A stretch of DNA of 64,000 nt from assembly GCF_016612865.1 (NCBI RefSeq), contig NZ_JAENZZ010000002.1, positions 1,054,001 through 1,118,000 of the forward strand. The letters run 5' to 3'. The DNA comes from Blastococcus sp. TML/M2B (GTDB lineage Bacteria > Actinomycetota > Actinomycetes > Mycobacteriales > Geodermatophilaceae). Within the stretch, counting starts at the first letter, position 1; each line of letters begins with the position of its first letter. Below are positions 53,556-63,854 of this stretch, in pieces. Position numbers and translations under genes: made by a program. The notes under the pieces were generated by a model, which was given only the letters and a program-made list of their open reading frames with translations, was not told the origin of the DNA and searched no databases.

Positions 53556-54512
53556 TCAGCGGTCGCGGCGACGGCGCCGCCACGCCACGACCGGCACGGC
53601 GCCGACCAGCCCGACCGCGGAGGAGGCGAGCAGGTCCGGGCGCACACCCGTGGCGCCGCCGTCCACACCGGCACCGGCCGCGTCGACGTCCTGGATGTCG
53701 GGCGAGCCGACGAAGCCGAACCGGCTGAGCGGCCAGACGATGACCGCGGCCTTGCCGATGACGTCGTCGACACCGACGGTGCCGGAGTACCGGTCCCCCA
53801 GGTGCGCCTTGGAATCCGCCGACGCCGACCGGTGGTCGCCCATCACCCACAGCCGCCCGTCCGGGACGGTGACCGGGCCGAAGGCGCGCTGGTCGATCGG
53901 GGTGTTCTCGAAGATGTAGGGCTCGTCGAGCGGCTCGCCGTCGACGGTGACCCGGCCCTCGGCGTCGCAGCACTGGACGGTCTGCCCGCCGACGGCGATG
54001 ACCCGCTTGACGAAGTCGTCCTCGCTCGGCGGCGCGACGCCGACGGTGCGGCCCAGCCACAGCAGGGCCCCGGTCACCGCGTTGCCGGGTTCGGCGACGG
54101 TGACCTCGGGGCTCCAGGTGTCGGGGCCCTTGAAGACCACCACGTCGCCGGGCTCGGGCTCGCCGAACCAGTACGGCACCTTGTTGACCAGCACGCGGTC
54201 ACCCGTGCAGCCGGGGCAGCCGTGCAGCGTCTGCTCCATCGACCCGGACGGGATGAAGAACGCCTGCACGAAGAAGGTCTTCACGACCAGGGCGAGCACG
54301 AAGGCCACGACCAGCAGCACCGGCAGCTCCCGCAGGAGCGAGCCCTTCTTCGCCGCGCCGTCGCGACCTCGACGCCGCCCACCGGACGCCTCGGCCGGCT
54401 GCTCCGCCCGGTGCCCGGTCTGCTGCTCCGCCTCGCCGCTGCGGGCGCCGTCCTCCGGGTCGGGCTCGCCGGGAACGACGTCGGCGGGCCCCCCGGGCCG
54501 TTGGCTGCTCAT
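53556..54512 (-). CDS. lepB: Signal peptidase I
   Basis: LepB (318 aa) cleaves signal peptides of secreted proteins. Residues 1-60 are a hydrophilic, charged cytoplasmic extension, then one membrane helix (62-83). The serine is Ser91 in PSGSM and the lysine is Lys169 in DFVKRVIAVGG; box E (MGDHRSASADSK) is present. A second hydrophobic segment near the C-terminus (LLASSAVGLVGAVPVVAW) ends with a string of Arg, so the protein may cross the membrane twice. It lies downstream of rplS, as in mycobacteria. Confidence 0.95.
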   Translation of the reverse strand: MSSQRPGGPADVVPGEPDPEDGARSGEAEQQTGHRAEQPAEASGGRRRGRDGAAKKGSLLRELPVLLVVAFVLALVVKTFFVQAFFIPSGSMEQTLHGCPGCTGDRVLVNKVPYWFGEPEPGDVVVFKGPDTWSPEVTVAEPGNAVTGALLWLGRTVGVAPPSEDDFVKRVIAVGGQTVQCCDAEGRVTVDGEPLDEPYIFENTPIDQRAFGPVTVPDGRLWVMGDHRSASADSKAHLGDRYSGTVGVDDVIGKAAVIVWPLSRFGFVGSPDIQDVDAAGAGVDGGATGVRPDLLASSAVGLVGAVPVVAWRRRRRDR

Positions 54513-54586
54513 CAGGAGCAGCGTACGGCGCGGAGGGCCCGCCGGAGACGCAGAGGGCGGTCGAGCCGCCCGTCGTTCAGCGCAGG

Positions 54587-54943
54587 TCAGCGCGCGACGA
54601 CGTCGCGCTTCTCCTTGATCTTGGCGGCCTTGCCGCGGAGCTCGCGCAGGTAGTAGAGCTTGGCGCGACGCACGTCACCGCGGGTGAGGACCTCGATCTT
54701 CTCCACGACGGGGGTGTGCACCGGGAAGGTGCGCTCCACGCCGACGCCGAAGCTCACCTTGCGGACGGTGAAGGTCTCGCGGATGCCGCCGCCCTGGCGG
54801 CGGATGACGACGCCCTGGAAGACCTGGATGCGGGAGCGGTTGCCCTCGACCACGCGGACGTGCACCTTGACGGTGTCACCCGGGCGGAACGTCGGGATGT
54901 CGTCGCGCAGCGAAGCGGCGTCGAGTGCGTCCAGGGTGTTCAT
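54587..54943 (-). CDS. rplS: 50S ribosomal protein L19
   Basis: L19 (118 aa) begins at an ATG (54941-54943) and has the family core [20 protein letters not shown], then [35 protein letters not shown]. It binds the 30S-50S interface. It lies in the run rpsP-khpA-rimM-trmD-Nudix-rplS-lepB, which is close to the usual order. The Nudix gene between trmD and rplS is an insertion relative to many genomes. Confidence 0.98.
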   Translation of the reverse strand: MNTLDALDAASLRDDIPTFRPGDTVKVHVRVVEGNRSRIQVFQGVVIRRQGGGIRETFTVRKVSFGVGVERTFPVHTPVVEKIEVLTRGDVRRAKLYYLRELRGKAAKIKEKRDVVAR

Positions 54944-55095
54944 CGCGGCAGTCCTCATGTTCTGGCAGTGGCTCGTGTGCGGTGCGGACAGCGGTACGAC
55001 CCGGCTGTCCGTTCCCGGGAGCTGCGGGCTCCTCGGCGGAACTCCCCCGTCGACCCGGCCGACGGTGCGCAGCAGTGGTCCATCGTGCCACATCT

Positions 55096-55596
55096 TCAGG
55101 TGACGATGCGCGGCACCCCGGTCCACGGGCCCGCCACCAGCGCCGGGAGCACCGCGGCCAGCTCGCGGGGTGCGAACTCCTCGCTGCTGGCGGCGATCTC
55201 CTCGACGGTCCACCACCGGTGCGGCTCGTCGCCCAGCAGCTCGAGCTCGGTGCGGCCGCGCGGGTCGACGTCGTGCACGACGTCGCGGAGCACGAAGTAG
55301 GTCTCCCGGTTGTCGTACTCGACGCCGCCGAAGGGGCCCACGAAGCGCCGGAACCAGACCGGTCCCTCCAGCGCCGCGGGCTCGACGTCCAGGCCGATCT
55401 CCTCGGCGAGCTCCCGGACGGCGGCGGTGCGCAGCGACTCGCCCGCCTCCACGCCCCCGCCGGGGGTGTACCAGAACAGCACGTCGCCCGGCGGCACGCC
55501 GGGGTCGGTCAGCCGGGCGCCCAGCAGCAGGATCCGGCCGACCGGGTCGAGGACGACGACCCGAGCCGAGGGGCGGACGACCGTGCTGCCGGCCAC
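55096..55596 (-). CDS. Nudix hydrolase
   Basis: A 166-aa protein with the full Nudix box (Gly47 ... Glu53 ... Arg61, Glu62, Glu65, Glu66, Gly68): [14 protein letters not shown] then [10 protein letters not shown]. The metal-binding Glu residues are present. Nudix enzymes hydrolyse nucleoside diphosphate derivatives; [11 protein letters not shown] suits the subgroup with a C-terminal WT-element. Substrate unknown. It is tucked between trmD (3 bases upstream) and rplS. Confidence 0.92.
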   Translation of the reverse strand: MAGSTVVRPSARVVVLDPVGRILLLGARLTDPGVPPGDVLFWYTPGGGVEAGESLRTAAVRELAEEIGLDVEPAALEGPVWFRRFVGPFGGVEYDNRETYFVLRDVVHDVDPRGRTELELLGDEPHRWWTVEEIAASSEEFAPRELAAVLPALVAGPWTGVPRIVT

Positions 55597-55599
55597 CGC

Positions 55600-56343
55600 T
55601 CAGCGGCCGTCGAGGAGGGCGCGGTCCGCGGCGTCCAGCGCCTCGTCGGGCAGCGCGGCGAGCAGGTCTGGGCGCCGGTCGGCGGTGCGCCGCAGCGACT
55701 CCGCGCGGCGCCACCGCTCGATAGCCGCGTGGTCGCCGGAGAGCAGCACCGGCGGCACCTCGTGGCCCCGCCAGGTCGCGGGCCGGGTGTAGGACGGACC
55801 CTCGAGGAGGCCGTCGGCGTGCGAGTCGAACTCCACCGACTCGCGGTTGCCGACGACGCCGGGCAGCAGCCGGGTGACCGCCTCGACCATGACCAGGACG
55901 GCGGACTCCCCGCCGGCGAGGACGTAGTCGCCGATCGAGACCTCCGACACGGGACCGGCGTCGGCGGCCCAGTCGGCGACCCGCTGGTCGATGCCCTCGT
56001 AGCGGCCGCAGGAGAAGACCAGGCCGGGTTCGGCCGACCACTCCGCGGCCAGGGCCTGGGTGAACGGGCGCCCGGCCGGCGTCGGGACGACGAGGCGGGT
56101 GCCGGGCGGCCGGACGGCCTCCAGCGCGCGCGCCCACGGCTCGGGCTTCATGACCATGCCGGGGCCGCCCCCGTACGGGGAGTCGTCGACGGTGCGGTGC
56201 ACGTCGTCGGTCCACTGCCGCAGGTCGTGCACGCCGATGGCGACCAGGCCGCGCTCGGCGGCCTTGCCCAGCAGCGACTGGCGCAGCGGCGCCAGGTACT
56301 CGGGGAAGATGGTGACGACGTCGACCCGGTACGGCGCGCTCAC
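55600..56343 (-). CDS. trmD: tRNA (guanine-N1)-methyltransferase
   Basis: TrmD (247 aa) methylates G37 of tRNAs with CNN anticodons, preventing frameshifts. Motifs: [57 protein letters not shown] (trefoil-knot SAM site) and [10 protein letters not shown]. It begins with GTG (56341-56343), which overlaps the rimM stop (GTGA). Confidence 0.97.
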   Translation of the reverse strand: MSAPYRVDVVTIFPEYLAPLRQSLLGKAAERGLVAIGVHDLRQWTDDVHRTVDDSPYGGGPGMVMKPEPWARALEAVRPPGTRLVVPTPAGRPFTQALAAEWSAEPGLVFSCGRYEGIDQRVADWAADAGPVSEVSIGDYVLAGGESAVLVMVEAVTRLLPGVVGNRESVEFDSHADGLLEGPSYTRPATWRGHEVPPVLLSGDHAAIERWRRAESLRRTADRRPDLLAALPDEALDAADRALLDGR

Positions 56344-56889
56344 AGGTCGAGCAGCCCCTCGGGCGGATCGACGACGAGGAAGCCGCCGTCGAGGTCGACG
56401 GTGGGTACCAGCGCCGCCACGAAGGGGATCAGCGCCTCGCCGCCCTCGGGCCGGCGCACGACGAGCAGGTCCTGCGCCTCGTGCCGGACGGCGGTGACCT
56501 CGCCGATCACCGAGCCGGTCGGGCAGCCGGGCGCCCAGGCCGACCAACTGGTGGTCGTAGTAGGAGTCGGGCTCCTGGAGCTCGGGCAGCTCGTCGACCG
56601 GGACGAGCAGCAGGGTGTTGCGGAGGGCGTCGACGGTCTCGCGCAGTGCGTAGACCTCACCGGAGGGAGCGGCCAGCTGCAGCAGCAGCGTGCCGCTGTG
56701 CCAGCGCTTGTCGACGACGGTGAGCGGGCCGCGCTCGGCCGGCTGGGTGCGCAGCACGGTGCCGGGGGCGAAGCGGGCGTCCGGGTCGTCGGTGCGCACC
56801 TCGACGGTGGTCAGACCACGGACACCGTGGGGCCGGCCGATGCGGCCGACCACCACGGTGTCCGGAGGGGGGTCGTGCGGAGTGCTCAA
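56340..56889 (-). CDS. rimM: Ribosome maturation factor RimM, with an apparent 1-base frameshift
   Basis: RimM assists 30S head maturation and binds S19. The first part, from a likely TTG at 56887-56889, holds the N-terminal [14 protein letters not shown] signature and ends [13 protein letters not shown]. The frame then changes; the other frame continues [20 protein letters not shown] and the PRC barrel domain ([20 protein letters not shown]), with a stop at 56340. Removing one C near 56515-56521 joins the two. The interval is 3n+1. The start is uncertain: a longer ATG frame begins at 56952 but overlaps khpA by 53 bases. Confidence 0.85.
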
Positions 56890-56899
56890 GGCGTCGTGC

Positions 56900-57136
56900 T
56901 CAGCGCCCGTCGGTGTCGACGACGTCGACCCGGAGGCCGCGTCCCCCGACACCGGTCATCACCTGGCGCAGCGCCTTGGCGGTACGACCGCCGCGGCCGA
57001 TGACCTTGCCGAGGTCGTCGGGGTGCACCCGGATCTCGAGGGTCTTGCCACGGCGGTTGGTGAGCAGGTCGACCGTCACGTCCTCGGGATGGTCGACGAT
57101 GCCCTTGACCAGGTGCTCGAGCGCGTCTTCGAGCAC
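56900..57136 (-). CDS. khpA: KH-domain RNA-binding protein KhpA
   Basis: A 78-aa KH-domain protein with [19 protein letters not shown], the GxxG element in [15 protein letters not shown], and VDVVDTDG at the end. It binds RNA, in other bacteria with KhpB, and affects cell division and small RNAs. It lies between rpsP (three bases upstream) and rimM, the standard position in actinobacteria. Confidence 0.95.
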   Translation of the reverse strand: MLEDALEHLVKGIVDHPEDVTVDLLTNRRGKTLEIRVHPDDLGKVIGRGGRTAKALRQVMTGVGGRGLRVDVVDTDGR

Positions 57137-57139
57137 GTC

Positions 57140-57625
57140 TTACTCGGCAGGCGTCTCGGCCGGGGCGGCGTCCGCGGCCGGAGCCTCGGTCGCCGGGGCC
57201 TCGGCGGCGGGAGCCTCGTCGGCGGCAGCGGCCTTCTTCGGCGCGGCCTTCTTCTTGGCGGTGGTCGCCTCGGTGGTCGGCTCGTCCATGCCGGCGCGGA
57301 CGGCGGCCTCGTAGAGAGCCTTCTTGTCCGGCTTGGGCTCGGCGACGCGCATCGGCGCGGGGGCCGGCTCGCCCTTGAACTTCTGCCAGTCACCGGTCAC
57401 CCGGAGGATGGCGGCGACGGCCTCGGTCGGCTGCGCGCCGACACCCAGCCAGTACTGCGCGCGCTCGGAGTCGACCTCGATGTAGGAGGGGTCCTCCTTC
57501 GGGTGGTACTTGCCGATCGTCTCGATCGACCGACCGTCACGCTTGGTGCGGGCGTCGGCGACGACGATGCGGTAGTACGGCGCGCGCATCTTGCCCAGGC
57601 GCATGAGCTTGATCTTGGTGGCCAC
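57140..57625 (-). CDS. rpsP: 30S ribosomal protein S16
   Basis: S16 (161 aa, GTG start at 57623-57625) has the core [20 protein letters not shown], read as [17 protein letters not shown], then [24 protein letters not shown] in parts. Residues from about 105 to the end form a Lys/Ala/Pro/Glu-rich tail, an actinobacterial extension. It heads the rpsP-khpA-rimM-trmD block. The promoter should be in the 150 bases to the divergent VOC gene. Confidence 0.97.
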   Translation of the reverse strand: MATKIKLMRLGKMRAPYYRIVVADARTKRDGRSIETIGKYHPKEDPSYIEVDSERAQYWLGVGAQPTEAVAAILRVTGDWQKFKGEPAPAPMRVAEPKPDKKALYEAAVRAGMDEPTTEATTAKKKAAPKKAAAADEAPAAEAPATEAPAADAAPAETPAE

Positions 57626-57779
57626 GGTGGGTGGTGTACTCCTCGAACGCTGTGTGGTTGCTCGCCGGGCGACGTGTGGGGTTGCGTCGGGGCGGAGCGA
57701 TGGACACGGCCGGGATCGGTGAGAGGGCCGCTCCCGCCGTGTTCGACCGACCATGATGCCAGATCCCGGGAGGAGCGCC

Positions 57780-58190
57780 GTGGCCAGCACCGGACCGCTG
57801 CACCACATCGAGCTGTGGGTGCCCGACCTCGCCCGCGCGGAGGCCTCCTGGGGGTGGCTGCTCCCCCGCCTGGGCGCGCAGCCGTACCGGTCGTGGGAGG
57901 ACGGGCGGTCGTGGCGGTGGGGTGCCGACGGTGTCTACGTCGTCGTCGAGCAGTCCCCCGCGCTGGTCGGCGCCGCGCACGAGCGCCGCGCCCCCGGGGT
58001 GAACCACCTGGCGTTCCGCGCCGGGTCTGCCGCCGAGCTGGACGCGCTGGTGGCGGAGGCTCCGGCGCACGGCTGGCGGCTGCTGTTCGCCGACCGGCAC
58101 CCGTTCGCCGGGGGCCCGGACCACCGCGCGGCGTTCCTGGAAGACGCCGACGGCTACGAGGTCGAGCTGGTCGCCGACCCGGCCGGCTAG
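57780..58190 (+). CDS. VOC superfamily protein (glyoxalase / bleomycin-resistance fold)
   Basis: A 136-aa protein from GTG 57780 with a GGGAGGAG ribosome site; a longer ATG frame adds nine residues. It has two beta-alpha-beta-beta-beta modules: [21 protein letters not shown] ([16 protein letters not shown]) and [21 protein letters not shown] (in part), ending [13 protein letters not shown]. Metal ligands are probably His of HHIEL, His of VNHLA and Glu of YEVEL. Function is unknown: VOC members include glyoxalases, dioxygenases and drug-binding proteins. Confidence 0.82.
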   Translation: MASTGPLHHIELWVPDLARAEASWGWLLPRLGAQPYRSWEDGRSWRWGADGVYVVVEQSPALVGAAHERRAPGVNHLAFRAGSAAELDALVAEAPAHGWRLLFADRHPFAGGPDHRAAFLEDADGYEVELVADPAG

Positions 58191-58603
58191 CCCCACCGCA
58201 CCCGGTCGACCGGCGGCAGAGGCAGAGGCAGAGGCAGAGGCAGAGGCAGAGGCAGAGGCAGAGGCAGAGGCAGAGGCAGAGGCAGCGAATCGTCGTCGAG
58301 CGGGTACACCTCGAGGCCGGCCAGCCGGCCGTCCTCGAGGAACAGCAACAGCCCGCCGACCGCGTTCCCGGCGAGGTCGAGCACCGTGCCCTCCACCCGG
58401 ACGGGGCTCGTCGCGGTCGACGGGGGCGCAGCGTCGGGCACGTGCAGTTCGACCGTGCCGCAACCGCACGTGCACCCCGGCGACGCCGTCGCCGTCCCCG
58501 ACTGGGCCCGCAGTTGCTCGACCCCGGGGAAGTCGTGCCCGAGAAAGGCATCGAGGAGAGCGCGCTCGATCGCCGTCAGCGGACGGCGGTCCTGGGCGGT
58601 CAT
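58187..58603 (-). CDS. Hypothetical protein with a Leu-Pro repeat encoded by a microsatellite
   Basis: A 138-aa protein. The N-terminal part (1-40) is helical (LTAIERALLDAFLGHDFPGVEQL in part); a Cys cluster CTCGCG (around residue 44-49) could bind metal; the middle is beta-rich (VEGTVLDLAGNAVGGLLLFLEDG). The C-terminus is an alternating Leu-Pro tract of about 24 residues coded by the GGCAGA repeat (58215-58280). Its start overlaps the RraB-like stop (58600-58603), so the two are co-translated. No known family is recognised. Confidence 0.72.
   Translation of the reverse strand: MTAQDRRPLTAIERALLDAFLGHDFPGVEQLRAQSGTATASPGCTCGCGTVELHVPDAAPPSTATSPVRVEGTVLDLAGNAVGGLLLFLEDGRLAGLEVYPLDDDSLPLPLPLPLPLPLPLPLPLPLPLPPVDRVRWG
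58215..58280 (+). repeat. GGCAGA hexanucleotide microsatellite, 11 copies
   Basis: Eleven exact tandem copies of GGCAGA on the plus strand run for 66 bases, followed by a degenerate GGCAGC. On the minus strand each unit reads TCTGCC, which codes for Leu-Pro in the neighbouring protein. Since the unit is six bases, gain or loss of copies keeps the frame and changes the length of the tract by two residues each. Confidence 0.95.
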
Positions 58604-58953
58604 CCGTCGGCGTCATCCTCGGCGGCCACCAGGAAACCGCCCCAGCCGTCGTAGGTGCCGCCGTGCCGGTTGACGATGCCGACGACCTCGCGGGTGAAGG
58701 CGGCCGCGGTGCCGTGGTCGACGGCGGTCATGGCACTGAACTCCAGCCACACGGTGAGGAAGCGGCGGCGCAGCCCGTCGATGCGGTAGCCAGCGGCCAC
58801 CAGTTCCTCCCCCGCCGCCTCGGCGGCGCGGCGGGTGCGGAACCCGGCCAGGTGGTCGATCGGCCGCGGCTTGTGCACCTGGTCACCGAGGGCCAGGTTC
58901 TGCTCGACAACCTGTGCGCTCTGCGCGACCTGCTCCTCGACGTCCTGCGGCAT
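58600..58953 (-). CDS. RraB-like (ribonuclease E inhibitor) domain protein
   Basis: A 117-aa protein with the RraB-type motif set: DHLAGFRTRRAAEAAGEELVAAG (part), VWLEFSAMTAVD, and THGGTYDGWGGFLV-like RHGGTYDGWGGFLVAA at the end. RraB inhibits RNase E in proteobacteria, but actinobacterial relatives have no proven target. An acidic N-terminus lists QDVEEQVAQSAQVVEQ. It is co-translated with the Leu-Pro repeat protein. Confidence 0.82.
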   Translation of the reverse strand: MPQDVEEQVAQSAQVVEQNLALGDQVHKPRPIDHLAGFRTRRAAEAAGEELVAAGYRIDGLRRRFLTVWLEFSAMTAVDHGTAAAFTREVVGIVNRHGGTYDGWGGFLVAAEDDADG

Positions 58954-59070
58954 GTCCAGAGTGGATCACGGGCGGCTCCGTCCGGTGAGCCGTCGAGGTC
59001 AGCGACACGCGACCGCTCGCCTCGACGACGGACCGGCGCCCCCTGCCGGACGCCGTCCTCCCTCACCGGA

Positions 59071-59137
59071 GCGCTTCCTCCCTCACCGCGCACCGTGAGG
59101 GAGGAAGCGCTGGGATCAGGGAACCTGATCCCAGCGC
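59071..59137 (-). terminator. Two adjacent perfect hairpins that share four bases, downstream of proS
   Basis: Hairpin A has a perfect 16-bp stem (GCGCTTCCTCCCTCAC / GTGAGGGAGGAAGCGC; 59071-59086 and 59095-59110) with an eight-base loop. Hairpin B has a perfect 14-bp stem (GCGCTGGGATCAGG / CCTGATCCCAGCGC; 59107-59120 and 59124-59137) with a GAA loop. They overlap in the four bases GCGC at 59107-59110, so full pairing of one excludes the end of the other. They begin 13 bases after the proS stop. They probably terminate proS transcription; there is no U-run. A partial third copy of the stem motif lies at about 59057-59068. Confidence 0.7.
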
Positions 59138-59149
59138 GGGTGCCTCGGG

Positions 59150-60898
59150 TCAGCCGCGGACGGCGGCGAGCACGCGGGCGCCGGCCTCGGCGACCGGCAC
59201 CTCCTCGCGCTCGCCGGTCTTCCGGTCGCGCACCTCGATGACGCCCTCGGCGAGGCCGCGGCCGACGGTGACGATCGTCGGCATGCCGAGCAGCTCGGCG
59301 TCCTTGAACTTCACGCCGGGGCTGACCTTGGGCCGGTCGTCGTAGAGCACGGTGAGCCCGGCGGCGACGAGCTCACCGGCGAGCGCCTCGGCCGCCTCGA
59401 AGACGGCGGCGTCCTTCCCGGTGGCGACGACGTGCACGTCGGCGGGCGCGACGGAGCGCGGCCAGGCCAGGCCCAGCTCGTCGTGGGTGGACTCGGCGAT
59501 CGCGGCGACGGCGCGGGAGACGCCGATGCCGTAGGAGCCCATGGTGACCGTGACGAGCTTGCCGCTCTCGTCGAGCACCTTGAGCTCGAGCGCCTCGGCG
59601 TACTTGCGGCCGAGCTGGAAGATGTGCCCCATCTCCACGCCGCGGGCGAGCTCCAGCGGGCCGGAGCCGTCGGGTGCGGGGTCGCCGGGCAGCACCTCGG
59701 CGGCCTCGATGACGCCGTCCCAGGTGAAGTCGCGGCCGGCGACGAGGTCGAAGACGTGCTTGCCGGCCTCGTTGGCGCCGGTGATCCAGCGGGTGCCGGA
59801 GACCACGCGCGGGTCGACCAGGTAGCGGATCTTCGAGTCGCTCTCGGCACCGAGCACCTGCGGGCCGATGTAGCCCTTGACCAGGAGCGGGTTGCCGGCG
59901 AAGTCGGTGAACGGCTCGACCTCGGCCGGGGCGACCTGCGCCTCGAGCCGCTTGGCGTCGACCTCGCGGTCGCCGGGCAGGCCGATGACGACCGGCTCGC
60001 GGCTGCCATCGGGGTGCACCAGCGTGACGACGACGTTCTTCAGCGTGGAGGCCGCGGTGTAGCCGGCGTCCGGGAACAGCTTCTGCGCGACGGCGACCAG
60101 GGACTCGATGGTCGGGGTGTCGGGGGTGTCCTCGACGTGCGCGGCGGGCAGCCCGTCGAACGGGATCTCGTCGGGCACCACGGTGGTGACGGCCTCGACG
60201 TTGGCCGCGTAGCCGCCGGGCGAGCGGACGAAGGTGTCCTCGCCGATCGCGGTCGGGTGCAGGAACTCCTCGCTCTTGGAGCCGCCCATCGCGCCCGACA
60301 TCGCCGAGACGATGACGTACTCCAGGCCCAGCCGGTCGAAGATGCGGATGTAGGCGTCGCGGTGCTTGGCGTAGCTGACGTCCAGGCCGGCGTCGTCGAT
60401 GTCGAAGGAGTAGCTGTCCTTCATCGTGAACTCGCGGCCGCGGAACAGGCCGGCGCGGGGCCGCGCCTCGTCCCGGTACTTGGTCTGGATCTGGTACAGC
60501 GAGACCGGCAGGTCCTTGTAGGAGCCGTAGAGGTCCTTCACCAGGAGGGTGAACATCTCTTCGTGGGTGGGGCCGAGCAGGAAGTCGTTCCCGCGGCGGT
60601 CCTGCAGCCGGAAGAGGTTGGGGCCGTACTCGGTCCAGCGGCCGGTGGCCTCGTAGGGCTCGCGCGGCAGGAGAGCCGGGAAGGCGACCTCCTGGGCGCC
60701 CATCGCGTCCATCTCCTCGCGGATGATGCGCTCGACGTTGCGGAAGACCCGGTAGCCCAGCGGCAGCCAGGTGAACCCGCCGGGCGCGGCGCGGCGGATG
60801 TACCCGCCGCGGGCGAGGAGGCGGTGGCTGGCGACCTCGGCGTCAGCCGGGTCATCACGCAGGGTCCGCAGGAACAGGGTCGACATCCGGAGCAGCAC
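59150..60898 (-). CDS. proS: Prolyl-tRNA synthetase
   Basis: ProRS (582 aa) of the bacterial type with an editing domain inserted between motifs 2 and 3. From a GTG at 60896-60898 the N-terminus [22 protein letters not shown] aligns with mycobacterial ProS (in parts [18 protein letters not shown]). Motif 2 is [18 protein letters not shown], in part [12 protein letters not shown]; motif 3 is SYGIGVSR. The editing (YbaK-like) domain is at about 225-405, and the C-terminal anticodon-binding domain follows. Confidence 0.97.
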   Translation of the reverse strand: MLLRMSTLFLRTLRDDPADAEVASHRLLARGGYIRRAAPGGFTWLPLGYRVFRNVERIIREEMDAMGAQEVAFPALLPREPYEATGRWTEYGPNLFRLQDRRGNDFLLGPTHEEMFTLLVKDLYGSYKDLPVSLYQIQTKYRDEARPRAGLFRGREFTMKDSYSFDIDDAGLDVSYAKHRDAYIRIFDRLGLEYVIVSAMSGAMGGSKSEEFLHPTAIGEDTFVRSPGGYAANVEAVTTVVPDEIPFDGLPAAHVEDTPDTPTIESLVAVAQKLFPDAGYTAASTLKNVVVTLVHPDGSREPVVIGLPGDREVDAKRLEAQVAPAEVEPFTDFAGNPLLVKGYIGPQVLGAESDSKIRYLVDPRVVSGTRWITGANEAGKHVFDLVAGRDFTWDGVIEAAEVLPGDPAPDGSGPLELARGVEMGHIFQLGRKYAEALELKVLDESGKLVTVTMGSYGIGVSRAVAAIAESTHDELGLAWPRSVAPADVHVVATGKDAAVFEAAEALAGELVAAGLTVLYDDRPKVSPGVKFKDAELLGMPTIVTVGRGLAEGVIEVRDRKTGEREEVPVAEAGARVLAAVRG

Positions 60899-60944
60899 GG
60901 GACGAGTCTCCCAGGCCGCGCGAGCGGGTATCGGGTGGCCCGGG

Positions 60945-62032
60945 TCAGGCGACGACGCGGCCTCGCAGGACCGTCCGCTGCGGCGACTGCAACGCGCCCA
61001 GGTCGGTGCGGGGGTCGCGCTCGTAGACGACGACGTCGGCGACCGCGCCCTCCTCGATGCCGCGCAGCCCGAGCCACTCGCGCGCCTTCCACGACCCGGC
61101 GGCCAGCGCGTCCTCGGCCGGGATGCCCGCCTCGCACAGCGCGCGGATCTCGTCGGCGATGACGCCGTGCTCGATGCCGCCGCCGGCGTCGGTGCCGGCG
61201 AACACCGGCACACCGGCCTCGAACGCGGCCCGCACCACCGCACCCGAGTTCGCGTACAGCCGCCGCATCGTGCTCGCGTAGGTCGGGAACTTCTTCTCCC
61301 CCGCGGCGGCGAAGCCCGGGAAGTTCTCCACGTTCACCAGCGTCGGGACGACGGCGGTGCCGCGTGTGGCCATCGCGCCGATGAGCTCCTCGGTCAGGCC
61401 GGTGCCGTGCTCGATGCAGTCGATGCCGGCCTCGATCAGCGCGGGCAGCGCGTCGGTGCCGAAGGTGTGCGCGGTGACCCGCGCGCCCTCCTCGTGCGCC
61501 GCCGCGATCGCCGCGGCGACGACGTCGGCCGGCCACTCGGGGGCGAGGTCGCCGACCGAGCGGTCGATCCAGTCCCCCACCAGCTTGACCCAGCCGTCCC
61601 CGCGCCGGGCCTGCACGCGGGTCTGCTCGACCAGGTCCTCGGGTTCGATCTCGATGCCGAGGCCCGGGATGTAGCGCCGGGTGCGGGCGATGTGCCGGCC
61701 CGCCCGGATGATCGTCGGCAGGTCGGGTTCGTCGTCGAGGGCGCGGGTGTCCACCGGCGAACCGCAGTCGCGCAGCGCCAGGACGCCGGCCTCGCGCTCG
61801 GCGACCGCCTGCGCGCGGGCCTGGCTCAGGTCCTCGGCGTGCCCGCCGCCGCGCAGGATGCCGACGTGGCAGTGCGCGTCCACCAGCCCGGGGATCAGCC
61901 AGCCGCCCCGGCTGACCGTCTCGGCGCCCGGGACGGGCTCGAAGGTGAACCGCCCCTCCCGCACCCAGACGTCACGGTGCTCCCCCTCGGGGAGCACCAC
62001 ACCGGACAGGTGCAGGGAGGGCAGCGGCGCGC

Positions 62033-62036
<4 letters not shown>
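60945..62036 (-). CDS. Amidohydrolase family protein (TIM-barrel metal hydrolase)
   Basis: A 363-aa enzyme of the amidohydrolase superfamily: N-terminal beta domain, then VDAHCHVG (HxH metal ligands), [15 protein letters not shown] with the likely carbamylated Lys, [15 protein letters not shown] and [12 protein letters not shown]. The layout matches the imidazolonepropionase / prolidase-like group. The substrate is unknown. In mycobacteria an amidohydrolase gene sits next to ffh as here. The GTG start overlaps the ffh stop (GTGA). Confidence 0.9.
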
Positions 62037-63598
<1,562 letters not shown>

Positions 63599-63662
63599 AG
63601 CACGTCCTCAGCAGTTCCGGGCGCGAGCACGTCGCGCCGTCCGCCCCGAGGGTATCGGCGGT

Positions 63663-63854
63663 CTAGGCGGCGTGCGTCAGGCCCGACCCGACGAGCGTGC
63701 GCGGCGCGACGCCGGTGACCAGCGCGGCGCCGCAGTCGACGCAGGCCCAGTCCGGGCAGGGGCCGCCGTCCTCGGTGTGCCCGTCGGTGCACGTCGGCTG
63801 CACGAACTCGCGCTCGTCGCCGCAGTCGGAGCAGTGCCACAGCTGGAACTCCAC
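63663..63854 (-). CDS. Small zinc-ribbon protein upstream of ffh
   Basis: A 63-aa protein from a GTG at 63852-63854 (VEFQLWHCSDCGDEREF start) with cysteine pairs CSDC, an isolated Cys in PTC, CPDWAC and VDCG, arranged like a two-part zinc ribbon. Its stop lies 64 bases upstream of the ffh start codon. It is similar to small actinobacterial zinc-finger proteins of unknown function. A longer upstream frame is possible but not supported by codon conservation. Confidence 0.6.
   Translation of the reverse strand: MEFQLWHCSDCGDEREFVQPTCTDGHTEDGGPCPDWACVDCGAALVTGVAPRTLVGSGLTHAA

Noticed and set aside
58215..58280. GGCAGA repeat as a CRISPR array
   Set aside because: Units are six bases with no spacers between them; it is a simple tandem repeat.
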